36,204 bases of DNA from Cardinium hertigii_C (lineage in GTDB: Bacteria; Bacteroidota; Bacteroidia; Cytophagales; Amoebophilaceae): contig NZ_JBOZWW010000039.1 of the NCBI RefSeq assembly GCF_050864855.1, positions 1 to 36,204 of the forward strand, given 5' to 3'. Below the pieces are notes generated by a model. The model was not told where the DNA came from, made no database searches, and saw only the letters and a program-made list of their open reading frames with translations. This document shows, piece by piece, positions 23,541 to 32,911 of the stretch (the stretch's first letter is position 1; every line of letters starts with the position of its first letter). The translations under genes and the position numbers were made by a program.

Positions 23541-25097
23541 TTAGTCGGTCCTGAAATACTGTATAATTATTTGTTAATCAGCAAATAAATGGTTAAATTT
23601 GTATTGGTTAATAACCAGTTTTAGAGTTGTTTTGTATAAAAAGCTTGCAAAATAAGGATGAAATCTAAGAAAATAAATAATAGCCTTGAGCGTTTGTTTG
23701 AGCAACGCTTATCTAGTTTTCTTAACCCGAAACATCCTTTATTCCAGTTATCTGATTCGATTCCTTGGCACTCCTTAGCATCAGATTTAGACCGCGGTTT
23801 TAGCTATGGACCTGGTCAACCTCCTTTGCCTATTCGTTTAATTATAGGTCTTCTCATTATCAGTCATATGTATAATATTTCTGATGAACAAGTAGTGGTT
23901 AGATGGGTAGAAAACCCTTATTGGCAATACTTTTGTGGATATGATTATTTTCAGTTTAAGGTGCCTTGTAACCCCAGTTCATTGACCCGTTGGCGCCATA
24001 GATTAGGTCAAGAAGGTCTCAATAAAATCTTATCTATGACTATAGACTTATCGCTAAAAAAAAAAGTAGTGACCCGAAAAGAACTTGAAAAAGTTATAGC
24101 TGATACTACTGTAATGGAGAAAAATATCCGTTACCCAACTGACTCTTCTTTGCTTAATAAAGCCAGAGAAAAACTGGTCAGTATAGCCAAGAAAACAGGT
24201 ATTAAACTGCGTCAAACTTATCAGCGGTTAGGTCTATCTATTAAACGTAAAGTTGATAGGTATGCTCATGCCAAACAGTATAAACGTTTATCCAAGGGCG
24301 TTAAAACATTAAAAACCTATCTTGGTCGGGTAATAAGAGATGTAGAACGTTCTATAGCATCCTGTGATGATCTAATACGCAACCAATTTACGCGCCTACT
24401 ATCTATAAGTAAAAAACTTATAAATCAATCAAAAAATAGTAAAGATAAAGTTTATAGTATCCATGAACCCTCGGTCTACTGTGTGAGTAAAGGTAAGTCT
24501 AGAAATCCTTATGAGTATGGTTGTAAAGTACAATTTACATTGACCCATAAAAAAGGTTTAATTGTTTCTACAGAAGCGATACATCCTAATGCTTATGATG
24601 GCCATACTTTAGAGAAGAGTTTATTACAAGCCGAGCAATTATCTGGTACCAAGGTAAAATATGCTTTCGTAGATAAAGCCTATAGAGGTCATAATATTCC
24701 TGTTAATGAATGTGATATATTTATAAGTGGTTCTAAAAGGGGTATAACCCCTGCTCTAAAAAAAGCTATAAAAAGAAGATCTTCTATTGAACCGCATATC
24801 GGTCATATGAAAGCCGATGGTAAATTATCCGTTAACTATTTGAAAGGTATTTTAGGAGATAAACTTAACGTTATTTTATGTGCTATTGCTCATAACCTAC
24901 GACTGATTACAAGAAAATTATTCTTAATACCCTCACAGTCAAATAAATTAAAACCTATATAATTAAAATTCTTAATCCAAAACCAGTTATACCTATATCT
25001 TGGGTAAGAAAAATAGAGCGCCTGATAAACCATATATATTATAAAGAAATATCCATTCAATAAATTTATTCAAAAATAATATTTCAGGGCCGACTAA
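23541..25097 (+). mobile_element. Complete IS5-type insertion sequence
   Basis: The element is about 1.56 kb and bounded by an imperfect inverted repeat: TTAGTCGGTCCTGAAAT at 23541-23557 and its complement at 25081-25097, with one mismatch. It carries one intact transposase gene. The flanks form the palindrome TAATTA on both sides, so the exact ends and the target duplication (2-6 bp) are ambiguous. The right end is identical to bases 1-224, so at least two near-identical copies exist in direct orientation. Confidence 0.9.
23658..24962 (+). CDS. IS5-family transposase (intact)
   Basis: This 434-residue DDE transposase is uninterrupted. Its N-terminal DUF772-like region includes GQPPLPIRLIIGLLIISHMYN, WVENPYWQYFCGYDYFQ and LTRWRHRLG, typical of the InsH-type N-terminus. 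Catalytic residues probably are the Asp in VIADTTVMEKN (with YPTDSSLLNKA following), the Asp in YAFVDKAYRGHN and the Glu in RRSSIEPHIGHMK. The C-terminus contains AIAHNLRLITRKLF. The ATG at 23658 is preceded by AAGG, a weak ribosome binding site. The copy looks active: open frame, both ends present. Confidence 0.92.
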   Translation: MKSKKINNSLERLFEQRLSSFLNPKHPLFQLSDSIPWHSLASDLDRGFSYGPGQPPLPIRLIIGLLIISHMYNISDEQVVVRWVENPYWQYFCGYDYFQFKVPCNPSSLTRWRHRLGQEGLNKILSMTIDLSLKKKVVTRKELEKVIADTTVMEKNIRYPTDSSLLNKAREKLVSIAKKTGIKLRQTYQRLGLSIKRKVDRYAHAKQYKRLSKGVKTLKTYLGRVIRDVERSIASCDDLIRNQFTRLLSISKKLINQSKNSKDKVYSIHEPSVYCVSKGKSRNPYEYGCKVQFTLTHKKGLIVSTEAIHPNAYDGHTLEKSLLQAEQLSGTKVKYAFVDKAYRGHNIPVNECDIFISGSKRGITPALKKAIKRRSSIEPHIGHMKADGKLSVNYLKGILGDKLNVILCAIAHNLRLITRKLFLIPSQSNKLKPI

Positions 25098-25330
25098 TTA
25101 TGAATGATACTTTATCGTAAACCATTCAACACCAAGCAGAAGCATTACAATAGAGTAGACTGCCGTCTATAACTAATTATGCCGACTGCTTAAGTTTAAC
25201 AAAGGAAAAAGCCGCAATTATAAAAAACAAATCATACGGAAATATTGCTTTCCTTTTTTGTTGACTGGCAAGTATCATGATAAGAAAAAATAGATACCGT
25301 TCCAAACGGAATGAACTAGAAAATAGATAT

Positions 25331-27817
25331 TTAAGTATAATACACACGTTTTACCCTTTGGCTTATTTGGGTAAGTAATTCATAAGAAATAGTACCTATC
25401 CGTTGGGCTAGTCTATCTATTGGATGTTCTGCACTAAAAATAATCACTTCATCACCACGTTTTAAGGCTAGACCTGTAACGTCGACCATCGCCATATCCA
25501 TGCATACATTGCCTATAATAGGACATTCATGGCCTTGGATGACCACAGTGGCTTTGCCGCACCCAAATGATCTGCTTAAACCATCTGCATAACCTATAGG
25601 TATGGTCGCAATGGTCATCGCTTGTGTAGCTATGGCTTTGCGATCATAGCCTATGCTATCGCCTTTTTGAATAGATTTGACCTGTGAAATAGTAGTTTTA
25701 AGCTTGCTGGCGGGTAACAAATGGGGCTGTATGGTTTGATCAACGCCTACACCATGTAGGCCAATGCCTAGTCGTACCATATCAAATTGAAATTGTGGAA
25801 AACGTACGATACCATTGGTGTTTAAAAAATGTTTCAAAGGCTTTATGGCCAGCTGTTTTTCTATATATTGTGCCATTTTTACAAACCGTTCTGCCTGTAC
25901 CAGGGTATATGCATCGTGCAGGTCTGCTTGTGCAGCAGCTAAATGGCTAAAAATACTGACTATATGTAGACTGGGCATTTGTTTCAACTGTTCTATCAGC
26001 TGGTCTAACTCCGTCTCTGCTATACCCAAACGGTGCATGCCTGTTTCTAATTTAAGATGAATGGGTATAGATTGGACGGGTCTTTCTGCTATAAAAGAAG
26101 CCAATGCATCTAATAATGGCAAGCTGTATATTTCTGGTTCTAAATGATGGTCTAAGATGGCATCAAAATGATCATCGGTTGGATTCATCACCATAATCGG
26201 CAAGGTGATGCCTTTTTGACGCAAAGAGATGCCCTCATCCATATAAGCGACCCCTAGGTACTCCACACCATGGCGCTGTAGTACAGAAGCTAGTTCAAAG
26301 TTACTGCTACCACTGCCGTAGCAAGAAGCTTTTACCATAGCCATAATTTTGGTGCCTACATTTAGTTGTTTCCTAAAGTAAGAGAGGTTATGTCTGATCG
26401 CATGCATATCGATCTCTAAAATGGTGCCATGACTGTTTTTTTCTATGGTTTGCACCACTCGTTCTAATCGAAACGTACGTGCTCCCTTTACTAAGATGGT
26501 TTCATCTTTAAAGGCTGGCTTTTGTGCCAAATAATCTTCTATACCATTAAAAAATATGGTTTCTGGTATGGAAAAAAGTGTTTTATAGTGGCAGATCATG
26601 GGGCCAATACCGACCAGTCGATGGATGGTATGCTGGGTCAATAAGGCAGCTAGTTCCTGATACAATTGGTGATCAGGTGTAGCAGATTGTAATATATCGG
26701 TTAAAATAACGGTTCGTTTCGTTGGCTGTTGTTGTTGCATAAAATCTAATGCAATGGTTAGGCTAACCATATCATTGGTGTAGGTATCGTCTATGATCTG
26801 GCAGCGATGGATGCCCGCTTTAAGGGTCATACGCATCGGTATGGAGGTAAGCTGCAACAGTGAACGTTGCAATGGTCGGGGATCAAATCCATTGTCTAGT
26901 AGATAGACCAGACAATGGGTTATGTTCTCTATGGAAGCCTTATCCCGAAAGGGAATTACAAAAGTGTTGCTTTGGGTGGTTGTAGTAATGTGTAGGGTGG
27001 TTTGGTTGCTTAGCCGTTTGTAAACAACCTTGTAATCTGCTTTTTGGTTATCAAAAGACCAATTTACCAGTACTTTTGTCCTACCATATAGATCCATCAT
27101 GGCTAGATGAATGGGTTGATGGTCTTTACAATAATAAATGGTTGTACAGCTGGTAAACAATTTTATTTTTTCCTCAATTTTTTGAGTGATGTTTTGAAAG
27201 CCTTGGCTGTGGGCAGGGCCAATGTTGGTAATCAATCCATGCGTCGGTTGAATCAGTCGTGCTAATCTGGCCATTTCACCTGTTTGCCCAATACCTGCTT
27301 CAAAGATGCCATATGCATGGCTGGGTTGTAATAGGCTTATGGAAAGTGGGACACCCACCTGAGAATTGTAACTCTGAGGGTTGCTAACCGTTGTATACTT
27401 TCTAGATAAAAATTCATGCATCCATTCTTTTACAATGGTTTTGCCATTGCTACCCGTAATGCCCAATACCGGTAACTGATATTTCGAGCGGTAAAAAGCA
27501 ATAAATTGGTGTAAAGCTTCTAAGGTATTGGTTACTTGTAGGATATTGACCCCATTGAATTTTTCTACCATAGCACAATGATATGCGTGGGCTACAACAA
27601 ACTGACGGATCCCTTTTTCATAAGCTGCTGCTATATAATCGTGTCCATCGTGGTTAATGCCTACAATGGCAAAAAAAATAGGAAATGGAGTAGTGGTTTT
27701 ATTTCTGCTGTCTATGATTAATTCGGTAATCGGAGAATTAGCTGCTTGAAGAAGTACTTGGCCAGCTGTAACCACTACTAAGTCACTAAAGTAAGCAAGC
27801 GTATGAGGAAGATGCAT
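25331..27817 (-). CDS. murF-alr: Bifunctional MurF ligase / alanine racemase
   Basis: This 828-residue fusion supplies two linked steps of peptidoglycan synthesis. Residues 1 to about 460 are MurF, which adds D-Ala-D-Ala to the UDP-MurNAc-tripeptide; the ATP loop is GITGSNGKT (119-127), and DDTYTND and ILVKGARTFRLE are typical late motifs. Residues from about 464 are the PLP-dependent alanine racemase that makes D-Ala; PLP Lys496 is in AMVKASCYGSG and the second catalytic Tyr region is GYADGLSR with NVCMDMAMVDVT. This fusion is known in Bacteroidota. Both active sites look intact, which argues that the cell still makes some peptidoglycan. The gene is solitary, leftward, 138 nt from groEL, with IS sequence downstream. 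Confidence 0.95.
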   Translation of the reverse strand: MHLPHTLAYFSDLVVVTAGQVLLQAANSPITELIIDSRNKTTTPFPIFFAIVGINHDGHDYIAAAYEKGIRQFVVAHAYHCAMVEKFNGVNILQVTNTLEALHQFIAFYRSKYQLPVLGITGSNGKTIVKEWMHEFLSRKYTTVSNPQSYNSQVGVPLSISLLQPSHAYGIFEAGIGQTGEMARLARLIQPTHGLITNIGPAHSQGFQNITQKIEEKIKLFTSCTTIYYCKDHQPIHLAMMDLYGRTKVLVNWSFDNQKADYKVVYKRLSNQTTLHITTTTQSNTFVIPFRDKASIENITHCLVYLLDNGFDPRPLQRSLLQLTSIPMRMTLKAGIHRCQIIDDTYTNDMVSLTIALDFMQQQQPTKRTVILTDILQSATPDHQLYQELAALLTQHTIHRLVGIGPMICHYKTLFSIPETIFFNGIEDYLAQKPAFKDETILVKGARTFRLERVVQTIEKNSHGTILEIDMHAIRHNLSYFRKQLNVGTKIMAMVKASCYGSGSSNFELASVLQRHGVEYLGVAYMDEGISLRQKGITLPIMVMNPTDDHFDAILDHHLEPEIYSLPLLDALASFIAERPVQSIPIHLKLETGMHRLGIAETELDQLIEQLKQMPSLHIVSIFSHLAAAQADLHDAYTLVQAERFVKMAQYIEKQLAIKPLKHFLNTNGIVRFPQFQFDMVRLGIGLHGVGVDQTIQPHLLPASKLKTTISQVKSIQKGDSIGYDRKAIATQAMTIATIPIGYADGLSRSFGCGKATVVIQGHECPIIGNVCMDMAMVDVTGLALKRGDEVIIFSAEHPIDRLAQRIGTISYELLTQISQRVKRVYYT

Positions 27818-27893
27818 CGTTTACTAAATGGAGTTGTATAAGCCAAATAACAGTGGCATGAGGGAAAGGATTTGATATTAGGATAGAGGATAT

Positions 27894-27922
27894 AAGGTGA
27901 TCGGTATCCAACCGATCACCTT
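27894..27922 (-). terminator. Hairpin after groEL, probable groESL terminator
   Basis: A perfect 12-nt stem (AAGGTGATCGGT and its complement) encloses a 5-nt loop, 34 nt beyond the groEL stop. A T-run is missing on the minus strand, so termination may be weak or the structure may mainly protect the mRNA 3' end. It is the only strong structure between groEL and murF-alr. Confidence 0.55.
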
Positions 27923-27955
27923 GATTGGACCAATAGATGGCCATCAAGCAATAGG

Positions 27956-29593
27956 TTACATCATGCCACCCATTCCACCACCCATTTGAGGCATAGGAGC
28001 AGGTTTTTCATCTTCTGGATCATCTGCTACTACACAAGCTGTGGTCAATAAAAGAGAAGCAATAGAAGCTGCATTTTCTAGCGCCAATCTGGTTACTTTA
28101 GTTGGATCAATAATCCCTGCTTTGTAGAGATCTTCAAACACATCTGTACGCGCATTGTATCCAAAAGAATCAGTACCTTCTTTTACACGTTGGACCACTA
28201 CAGATGGCTCACCACCTGCATTGGCTACAATGGTTCGCAAAGGCGACTCTAATGCAAGCCTCAAAATTTTGGCACCTGTTTGTTCATCTTCATTTTCTAC
28301 AGCTAGGGTATCCAATGATCCAGAGGTTGCTGCACGCAACAATGCAACGCCGCCACCTGGCACAATACCTTCTTGTACAGCAGCTCTTGTGGCATGCAAC
28401 GCATCATCTACACGGTCTTTTTTCTCTTTCATTTCTACTTCTGTAGCAGCACCAATATACAAGATGGCTACACCACCAGATAACTTTGCCAAACGCTCTT
28501 GGAGTTTTTCTTTATCATAATCAGAAGTAGCATGTGCTATTTGTGCCTTAATTTGGGCGATCCTCGCTTCGATGTCTTTCTTATTTCCGCCACCATGTAC
28601 AATAACCGTACGATCTTTATCGATATTGATTTTTTCTGCAGTACCCAAATAGTCCAAAGTAACACTTTCCAGTTTACAACCTTTTTCTTCCGCAATTAAG
28701 GTGCCTCCTGTAAGTACCGCAATATCTTCTAGCATTGCTTTTCTTCTATCACCAAAACCAGGTGCTTTTACAGCAGCTACACGTAAAATACCCCGAATTT
28801 TATTTACAACAAGGGTAGCCAATGCTTCACCATCTATATCTTCGGCAACGATTACCAATGGTCTGCCACTTTGAGAAACAGCTTCTAAAATAGGAAGCAG
28901 ATCCTTCATAGTAGAAATTTTCTTATCACAAATCAGAATATAAGGATTGGAAAGCTCTACTTCCATTTTTTCTGTATTGGTTGCAAAATAAGGAGACAGA
29001 TAGCCTCGATCAAACTCCATTCCCTCTACTACTTTTACTTCTGTTTCTGTTCCCTTTGCTTCCTCAACTGTAATCACGCCATCTTTGCCCACTTTTTCCA
29101 TAGCATCTGCAATCATTTTACCAATCTTAGAGTCGCTATTAGCGGAAATAGTGGCTACTTGTTCTATTTCTTTAGAATCATTGATCTTTTTAGAGATTTC
29201 CTGCAACTTTTTAACAACGGCTGTTACACCTTTGTCTATACCACGTTTGATGTCCATCGGATTAGCCCCTGCAGCCACATTTTTAATACCATGTGTAAAA
29301 ATAGATTGGGCCAAGAGCGTGGCAGTAGTCGTACCATCTCCAGCGCTATCCGCTGTTTTAGAAGCTACTTCTTTCACCAGTTGTGCACCCATATTTTCTA
29401 CAGGATCTTTTAGACTAATTTCTTTTGCCACCGATACACCATCTTTGGTCACACTAGGAGCGCCAAACTTTTTATCTAAAATAACATTCCTACCTTTTGG
29501 ACCTAGGGTAACCTTCACTGCATTGGCCATGGTATCAATACCTCTCTTTAGCTTCTCTCGTGCTTCTGCATCAAAAATTATATTCTTTGCCAT
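27956..29593 (-). CDS. groEL: 60-kDa chaperonin GroEL
   Basis: This 545-residue subunit of the GroEL double ring folds proteins with GroES and ATP. It has the ATP site with TLGPKGRNVILDKKFG and GDGTTTATLLAQ, the apical domain, and the ALHATRAAVQEGIVPGGGVALL block. The C-terminus is the glycine-methionine tail GGGMGGMM. Length and motifs are standard. It follows groES by 54 nt and is surely co-transcribed. Intracellular symbionts often express it at very high level; nothing in this sequence itself shows that. Confidence 0.98.
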   Translation of the reverse strand: MAKNIIFDAEAREKLKRGIDTMANAVKVTLGPKGRNVILDKKFGAPSVTKDGVSVAKEISLKDPVENMGAQLVKEVASKTADSAGDGTTTATLLAQSIFTHGIKNVAAGANPMDIKRGIDKGVTAVVKKLQEISKKINDSKEIEQVATISANSDSKIGKMIADAMEKVGKDGVITVEEAKGTETEVKVVEGMEFDRGYLSPYFATNTEKMEVELSNPYILICDKKISTMKDLLPILEAVSQSGRPLVIVAEDIDGEALATLVVNKIRGILRVAAVKAPGFGDRRKAMLEDIAVLTGGTLIAEEKGCKLESVTLDYLGTAEKINIDKDRTVIVHGGGNKKDIEARIAQIKAQIAHATSDYDKEKLQERLAKLSGGVAILYIGAATEVEMKEKKDRVDDALHATRAAVQEGIVPGGGVALLRAATSGSLDTLAVENEDEQTGAKILRLALESPLRTIVANAGGEPSVVVQRVKEGTDSFGYNARTDVFEDLYKAGIIDPTKVTRLALENAASIASLLLTTACVVADDPEDEKPAPMPQMGGGMGGMM

Positions 29594-29647
29594 TGTATAT
29601 TAGTTTAATAAGGTTATAAGAATTTAATTGATTATGTATACTACCCA

Positions 29648-29926
29648 TTAGGTAATAGCATAGATATCTGATTCTTTCATAATGAGATAGGATATTCCAT
29701 CTATATGTAACTCTGTACCACTATATTTGCCATAAAGCACGTGATCCCCTACTTTAACGGTAATAGGTTCATCTTTCTTACCTGGCCCTACTGCAACCAC
29801 TTTTCCCTTTTGAGGTTTTTCTTTAGCGCTATCAGGAATAATAATTCCACCAGCTGTTTTTTCTTCAGCTGCTGCAGGTTCTACTAGAACCCGATCAGCT
29901 AACGGTTTTATATGAAGCTTGCTCAT
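29648..29926 (-). CDS. groES: 10-kDa co-chaperonin GroES
   Basis: This 92-residue lid of the GroEL chamber contains the typical PLADRVLVEPAAAEEKTAGGIIIPDSAKEKP region with the mobile loop, GKVVAVGPG and the VLYGKYSGTE block. Length is normal. It leads the groES-groEL operon. A TATAAT-like hexamer lies at 29936-29941 on the minus strand, about 10 nt before the ATG, which would leave almost no leader; no CIRCE element (TTAGCACTC-N9-GAGTGCTAA) was seen. Confidence 0.97.
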   Translation of the reverse strand: MSKLHIKPLADRVLVEPAAAEEKTAGGIIIPDSAKEKPQKGKVVAVGPGKKDEPITVKVGDHVLYGKYSGTELHIDGISYLIMKESDIYAIT

Positions 29927-30282
29927 AACTTATATATTATAATAATGGTTGATCGTATACATCTACATTAAGATATGTGTACAACACGCCAAGTTGGTTA
30001 CACACATTCTAATCTGACCTGTACTAAAGCAGATTTCATGCCAAACTGCTTAAATAGATAAAATTATAAAGTATAGATGAAGAGGCGCTGACAATTAGTC
30101 AGTGTTTAGCCATCATACAATTGTGGCCATATCCATTCAACTATGTTATAAAGGCGTTTCAGGCTACGGAGTGACCATATAATTATAGCGATACGTAATG
30201 ATTTTGGATAAAAAGCATCTAAATTTACAATGGTATATTTTTAATTTAAAATCTAGTAAGCGGTTTGCACTATAGAAAGCAT
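29927..30282. other. Divergent promoter region between groES and the E1 gene
   Basis: These 356 bases separate two genes read away from each other, so both promoters should lie here. Apart from the TATAAT-like hexamer near groES and a small hairpin (CTGAC-AATTA-GTCAG) near 30090, no gene, riboswitch or known operator was recognised. No heat-shock CIRCE repeat is present. Confidence 0.4.
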
Positions 30283-32676
30283 ATGTTAAACGCCTTATCC
30301 ATTACGCCTACTGAAGTACTGAATGACTATCGAATAGCTTGTGAGAGCAGAGCAGCAAGTATCTTGGCACGGAAAGAAGTCTTTGCAGGAAAGGCCAAAT
30401 TTGGCATTTTTGGAGATGGTAAAGAAGTGGCTCAACTAGCTATGGCAAAATATTTTCAAGCTGGAGATTGGCGTTCCGGCTACTATAGAGACCAAACTTT
30501 TATGTTTGCCATTGGTGCGCTCACTTTGCAACAATATTTTGCGCAATTATATGCACATGCTTCTATAGAGGCTGATCCGGCTTCTGGGGGGAGAATGATG
30601 AACAGCCATTTTGCAACAAGATTTATAGATGGAGCAGGCAATTGGTTGAATCAACTCACCCGTAAAAATGTTTCCGCTGATCTATCCTGTACGGCTTCAC
30701 AAATGCCAAGATTATTGGGACTGGCTTATGCTTCTAAATTATACCGCGCTACCCATTTTCAAAACATACAAAAAAACTTTTCTAATAAAGGGAATGAAGT
30801 GGCCTTTGGCACCATTGGTGATGCAAGTACTTCAGAGGGTATGTTTTTTGAAACGATTAATGCAGGCGGAGTTTTACAAGTACCTATGTGTATTTCTATT
30901 TGGGATGATGGGTATGGTATCTCTGTTCCGCAACCCTATCATACTACTAAGGGAGACATTTCTGCCGTTTTAGCAGGCTTTAAACGGACCAAGGGAAAAG
31001 CGGGCTATGAAATATTTGTTGCAAAGGGATGGGACTATCTCGCTTTATGTCATACCTATTATCAGGCCGTCACCATCTGTAGAACCGAACATGTGCCTGT
31101 ATTGATTCATGTTAAAGAACTGACCCAACCACAAGGCCATTCTACATCTGGCTCTCATGAACGGTATAAGTCGGCCAAACGATTAAGATGGGAAAAAGCA
31201 TATGACTGCCTACCAAAGATGGCAACATGGATGATAGAAAGTGGGATAGCCAATGAGGAAACCATCCAAAAGATTGCTTTAGAATCAGATAAAAAAGTAA
31301 AATTAGCGCAGCAAGCTGCATGGAATAGCTGTATCCATGACCATAACCAAACAAAAAATGAGCTACTGGCTTTGTTAAACGATATCGTATTGCCCCAAGA
31401 GCTAGCCAATACGAATGAGTGGTCTACTATTATGCATACCCTTGCACAACCATATCTTCGTCACTTAGATATCACCCAAGCAGCAGATCAAGCACTCTAT
31501 GCATTACGAGAGATACCGTATGTCCATAAAAAGGGTCTACTGGCTTGGTGGCACAAAAATATAAGAAACAACACAAACAGATTTAGTAGCCATCTTTATA
31601 GCCACTCTAGAAGTGCTGCTTTATATGTAAAAGGAATACCTCCTATTTATACAGAAAATCCTGCACAGGTAGACGGTAGAGAAATATTATGTAGCTGTTT
31701 TAAATCGTTATTAGAACGCGATGGTCGTGTTTTTGCAATTGGACAAGATTTAGGCAAAATAGGTGATGTAAACCAGGGTTTTGCAGGTCTACAGGCACTA
31801 TATGGTCCATTACGCGTAACTGATACGAGCATTCGAGAATGTACTATGATAGGCCAAGGCATTGGTGCAGCCATGCGTGGGCTAAGACCGATCGTTGAAA
31901 TACAATATTTAGACTATCTCCCTTATGCTTTACAGATTATACAAGATGATTTAGCTACACTGCTGTATAGAACAAAAGGAGGACAAAAAGCACCTATGAT
32001 CATTCGGACAAGAGGCCACCGCCTAGAAGGTATTTGGCACGCTGGTTCTTATATATCGAGCATTATGCATGCCATAAGGGGGATCTACCTACTAGTACCC
32101 CGCAATATGACCCAAGCAGCTGGTTTTTACAATACTATGATGCGTTCAGATGACATTGCTTTAATCATTGAGTGTTTGAACGGTTACCGCTTAAAGGAAC
32201 CTATGCCTAATAATGTAGCAACCATGGCCATACCGATAGGCGTACCAGAACTACTTCGTGTAGGCAAAGATGTGACGATTGTAACCTATGGTGCAATGTG
32301 TCGAATTGTTTGTGCTGCAGCGGATAGACTTTCAAAGTTAGCCATTGAATGTGAAGTCATTGATGTACAGACTTTATTACCCTTTGATATAGATCATAGT
32401 ATTGTACAATCATTGGCAAAAACCAATCGTATTGTTTTTGCAGATGAAGATGTCCCAGGCGGTACAACTGCCTATATGATGCAACAAGTATTGGAAGAGC
32501 AGAACGGTTACGCTATGTTGAACGAAGCACCGATAACGATTAGCAGCAAACCACATCGCCCAGCCTATGGAGACGATGGAAACTATTTTTCTAAACCTAA
32601 TATAGAAGAAATAGTCGGTAAAATATATAACATGATGCATCAAGTGGATCCCTTACGCCATCCAGCTATTTTATAA
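30283..32676 (+). CDS. 2-oxoacid dehydrogenase E1, fused alpha and beta subunits
   Basis: This 797-residue thiamine-diphosphate enzyme decarboxylates a 2-oxoacid and passes the acyl group to a lipoyl E2. The alpha half (to about 400) has YYRDQTFMFAIG and the ThDP site from GDASTSEG (about 180) to DDGYGIS (about 208). The beta half (from about 460) has RVFAIGQDLGKIGDVNQGF, TSIRECTMIGQGIGAAMRG and VIDVQTLLPFD. In many enzymes of this group the alpha site ends in N-N; here it reads D-D, as in related Bacteroidota fusions known to me. The substrate (branched-chain oxoacids or pyruvate) is not decided by sequence. The ATG at 30283 was chosen over a TTG at 30265, which would add six residues. Confidence 0.9.
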   Translation: MLNALSITPTEVLNDYRIACESRAASILARKEVFAGKAKFGIFGDGKEVAQLAMAKYFQAGDWRSGYYRDQTFMFAIGALTLQQYFAQLYAHASIEADPASGGRMMNSHFATRFIDGAGNWLNQLTRKNVSADLSCTASQMPRLLGLAYASKLYRATHFQNIQKNFSNKGNEVAFGTIGDASTSEGMFFETINAGGVLQVPMCISIWDDGYGISVPQPYHTTKGDISAVLAGFKRTKGKAGYEIFVAKGWDYLALCHTYYQAVTICRTEHVPVLIHVKELTQPQGHSTSGSHERYKSAKRLRWEKAYDCLPKMATWMIESGIANEETIQKIALESDKKVKLAQQAAWNSCIHDHNQTKNELLALLNDIVLPQELANTNEWSTIMHTLAQPYLRHLDITQAADQALYALREIPYVHKKGLLAWWHKNIRNNTNRFSSHLYSHSRSAALYVKGIPPIYTENPAQVDGREILCSCFKSLLERDGRVFAIGQDLGKIGDVNQGFAGLQALYGPLRVTDTSIRECTMIGQGIGAAMRGLRPIVEIQYLDYLPYALQIIQDDLATLLYRTKGGQKAPMIIRTRGHRLEGIWHAGSYISSIMHAIRGIYLLVPRNMTQAAGFYNTMMRSDDIALIIECLNGYRLKEPMPNNVATMAIPIGVPELLRVGKDVTIVTYGAMCRIVCAAADRLSKLAIECEVIDVQTLLPFDIDHSIVQSLAKTNRIVFADEDVPGGTTAYMMQQVLEEQNGYAMLNEAPITISSKPHRPAYGDDGNYFSKPNIEEIVGKIYNMMHQVDPLRHPAIL

Positions 32677-32717
32677 CTGAATTTTAAATTCAAAAACCAA
32701 AATATCTTAAAAAAACG

Positions 32718-32861
32718 CGACAGAGCCTTAAAAGCCTTAAAGAGCTAAAAAAAGGTATTAACATCTACATGAATAAGTATAATTATCAAAGATTTCATTC
32801 TAGCATGAACTATAAGAAACCTATGAAGGCTTATATTAGTCATTTAAAAAATGCAGGCTAG
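32718..32861 (+). pseudogene. IS3-type transposase (OrfB), C-terminal remnant
   Basis: A 47-codon open stretch ends in TAG at 32859-32861. It encodes SLKELKKGINIYMNKYN followed by YQRFHSSMNYKKPMKAY, the classic C-terminus of IS3/IS481-like integrase-type transposases (Y-N-x-x-R-x-H-S-S-x-x-Y-x-x-P). Everything upstream is missing. About 50 nt later the sequence GTCCTGATTTTTCAGTCCAC (32900-32920) resembles an IS end and reaches the stop codon of the neighbouring gene. Confidence 0.75.
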
Positions 32862-32911
32862 AACATGGACAACAATAGGAAAGAAAATTAAATAAAAACT
32901 GTCCTGATTTT

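Noticed and set aside
1..25097. Composite transposon carrying the core genes
   Set aside because: The genes between the two IS copies are ordinary housekeeping genes in typical order; direct copies of a common IS do not make the interval mobile.
29085..29603. 172-codon plus-strand open frame opposite groEL
   Set aside because: It is a mirror of the highly conserved groEL reading frame; no start signal or motif.
29927..30282. CIRCE or other heat-shock operator before groES
   Set aside because: No TTAGCACTC-N9-GAGTGCTAA repeat or close variant was found.
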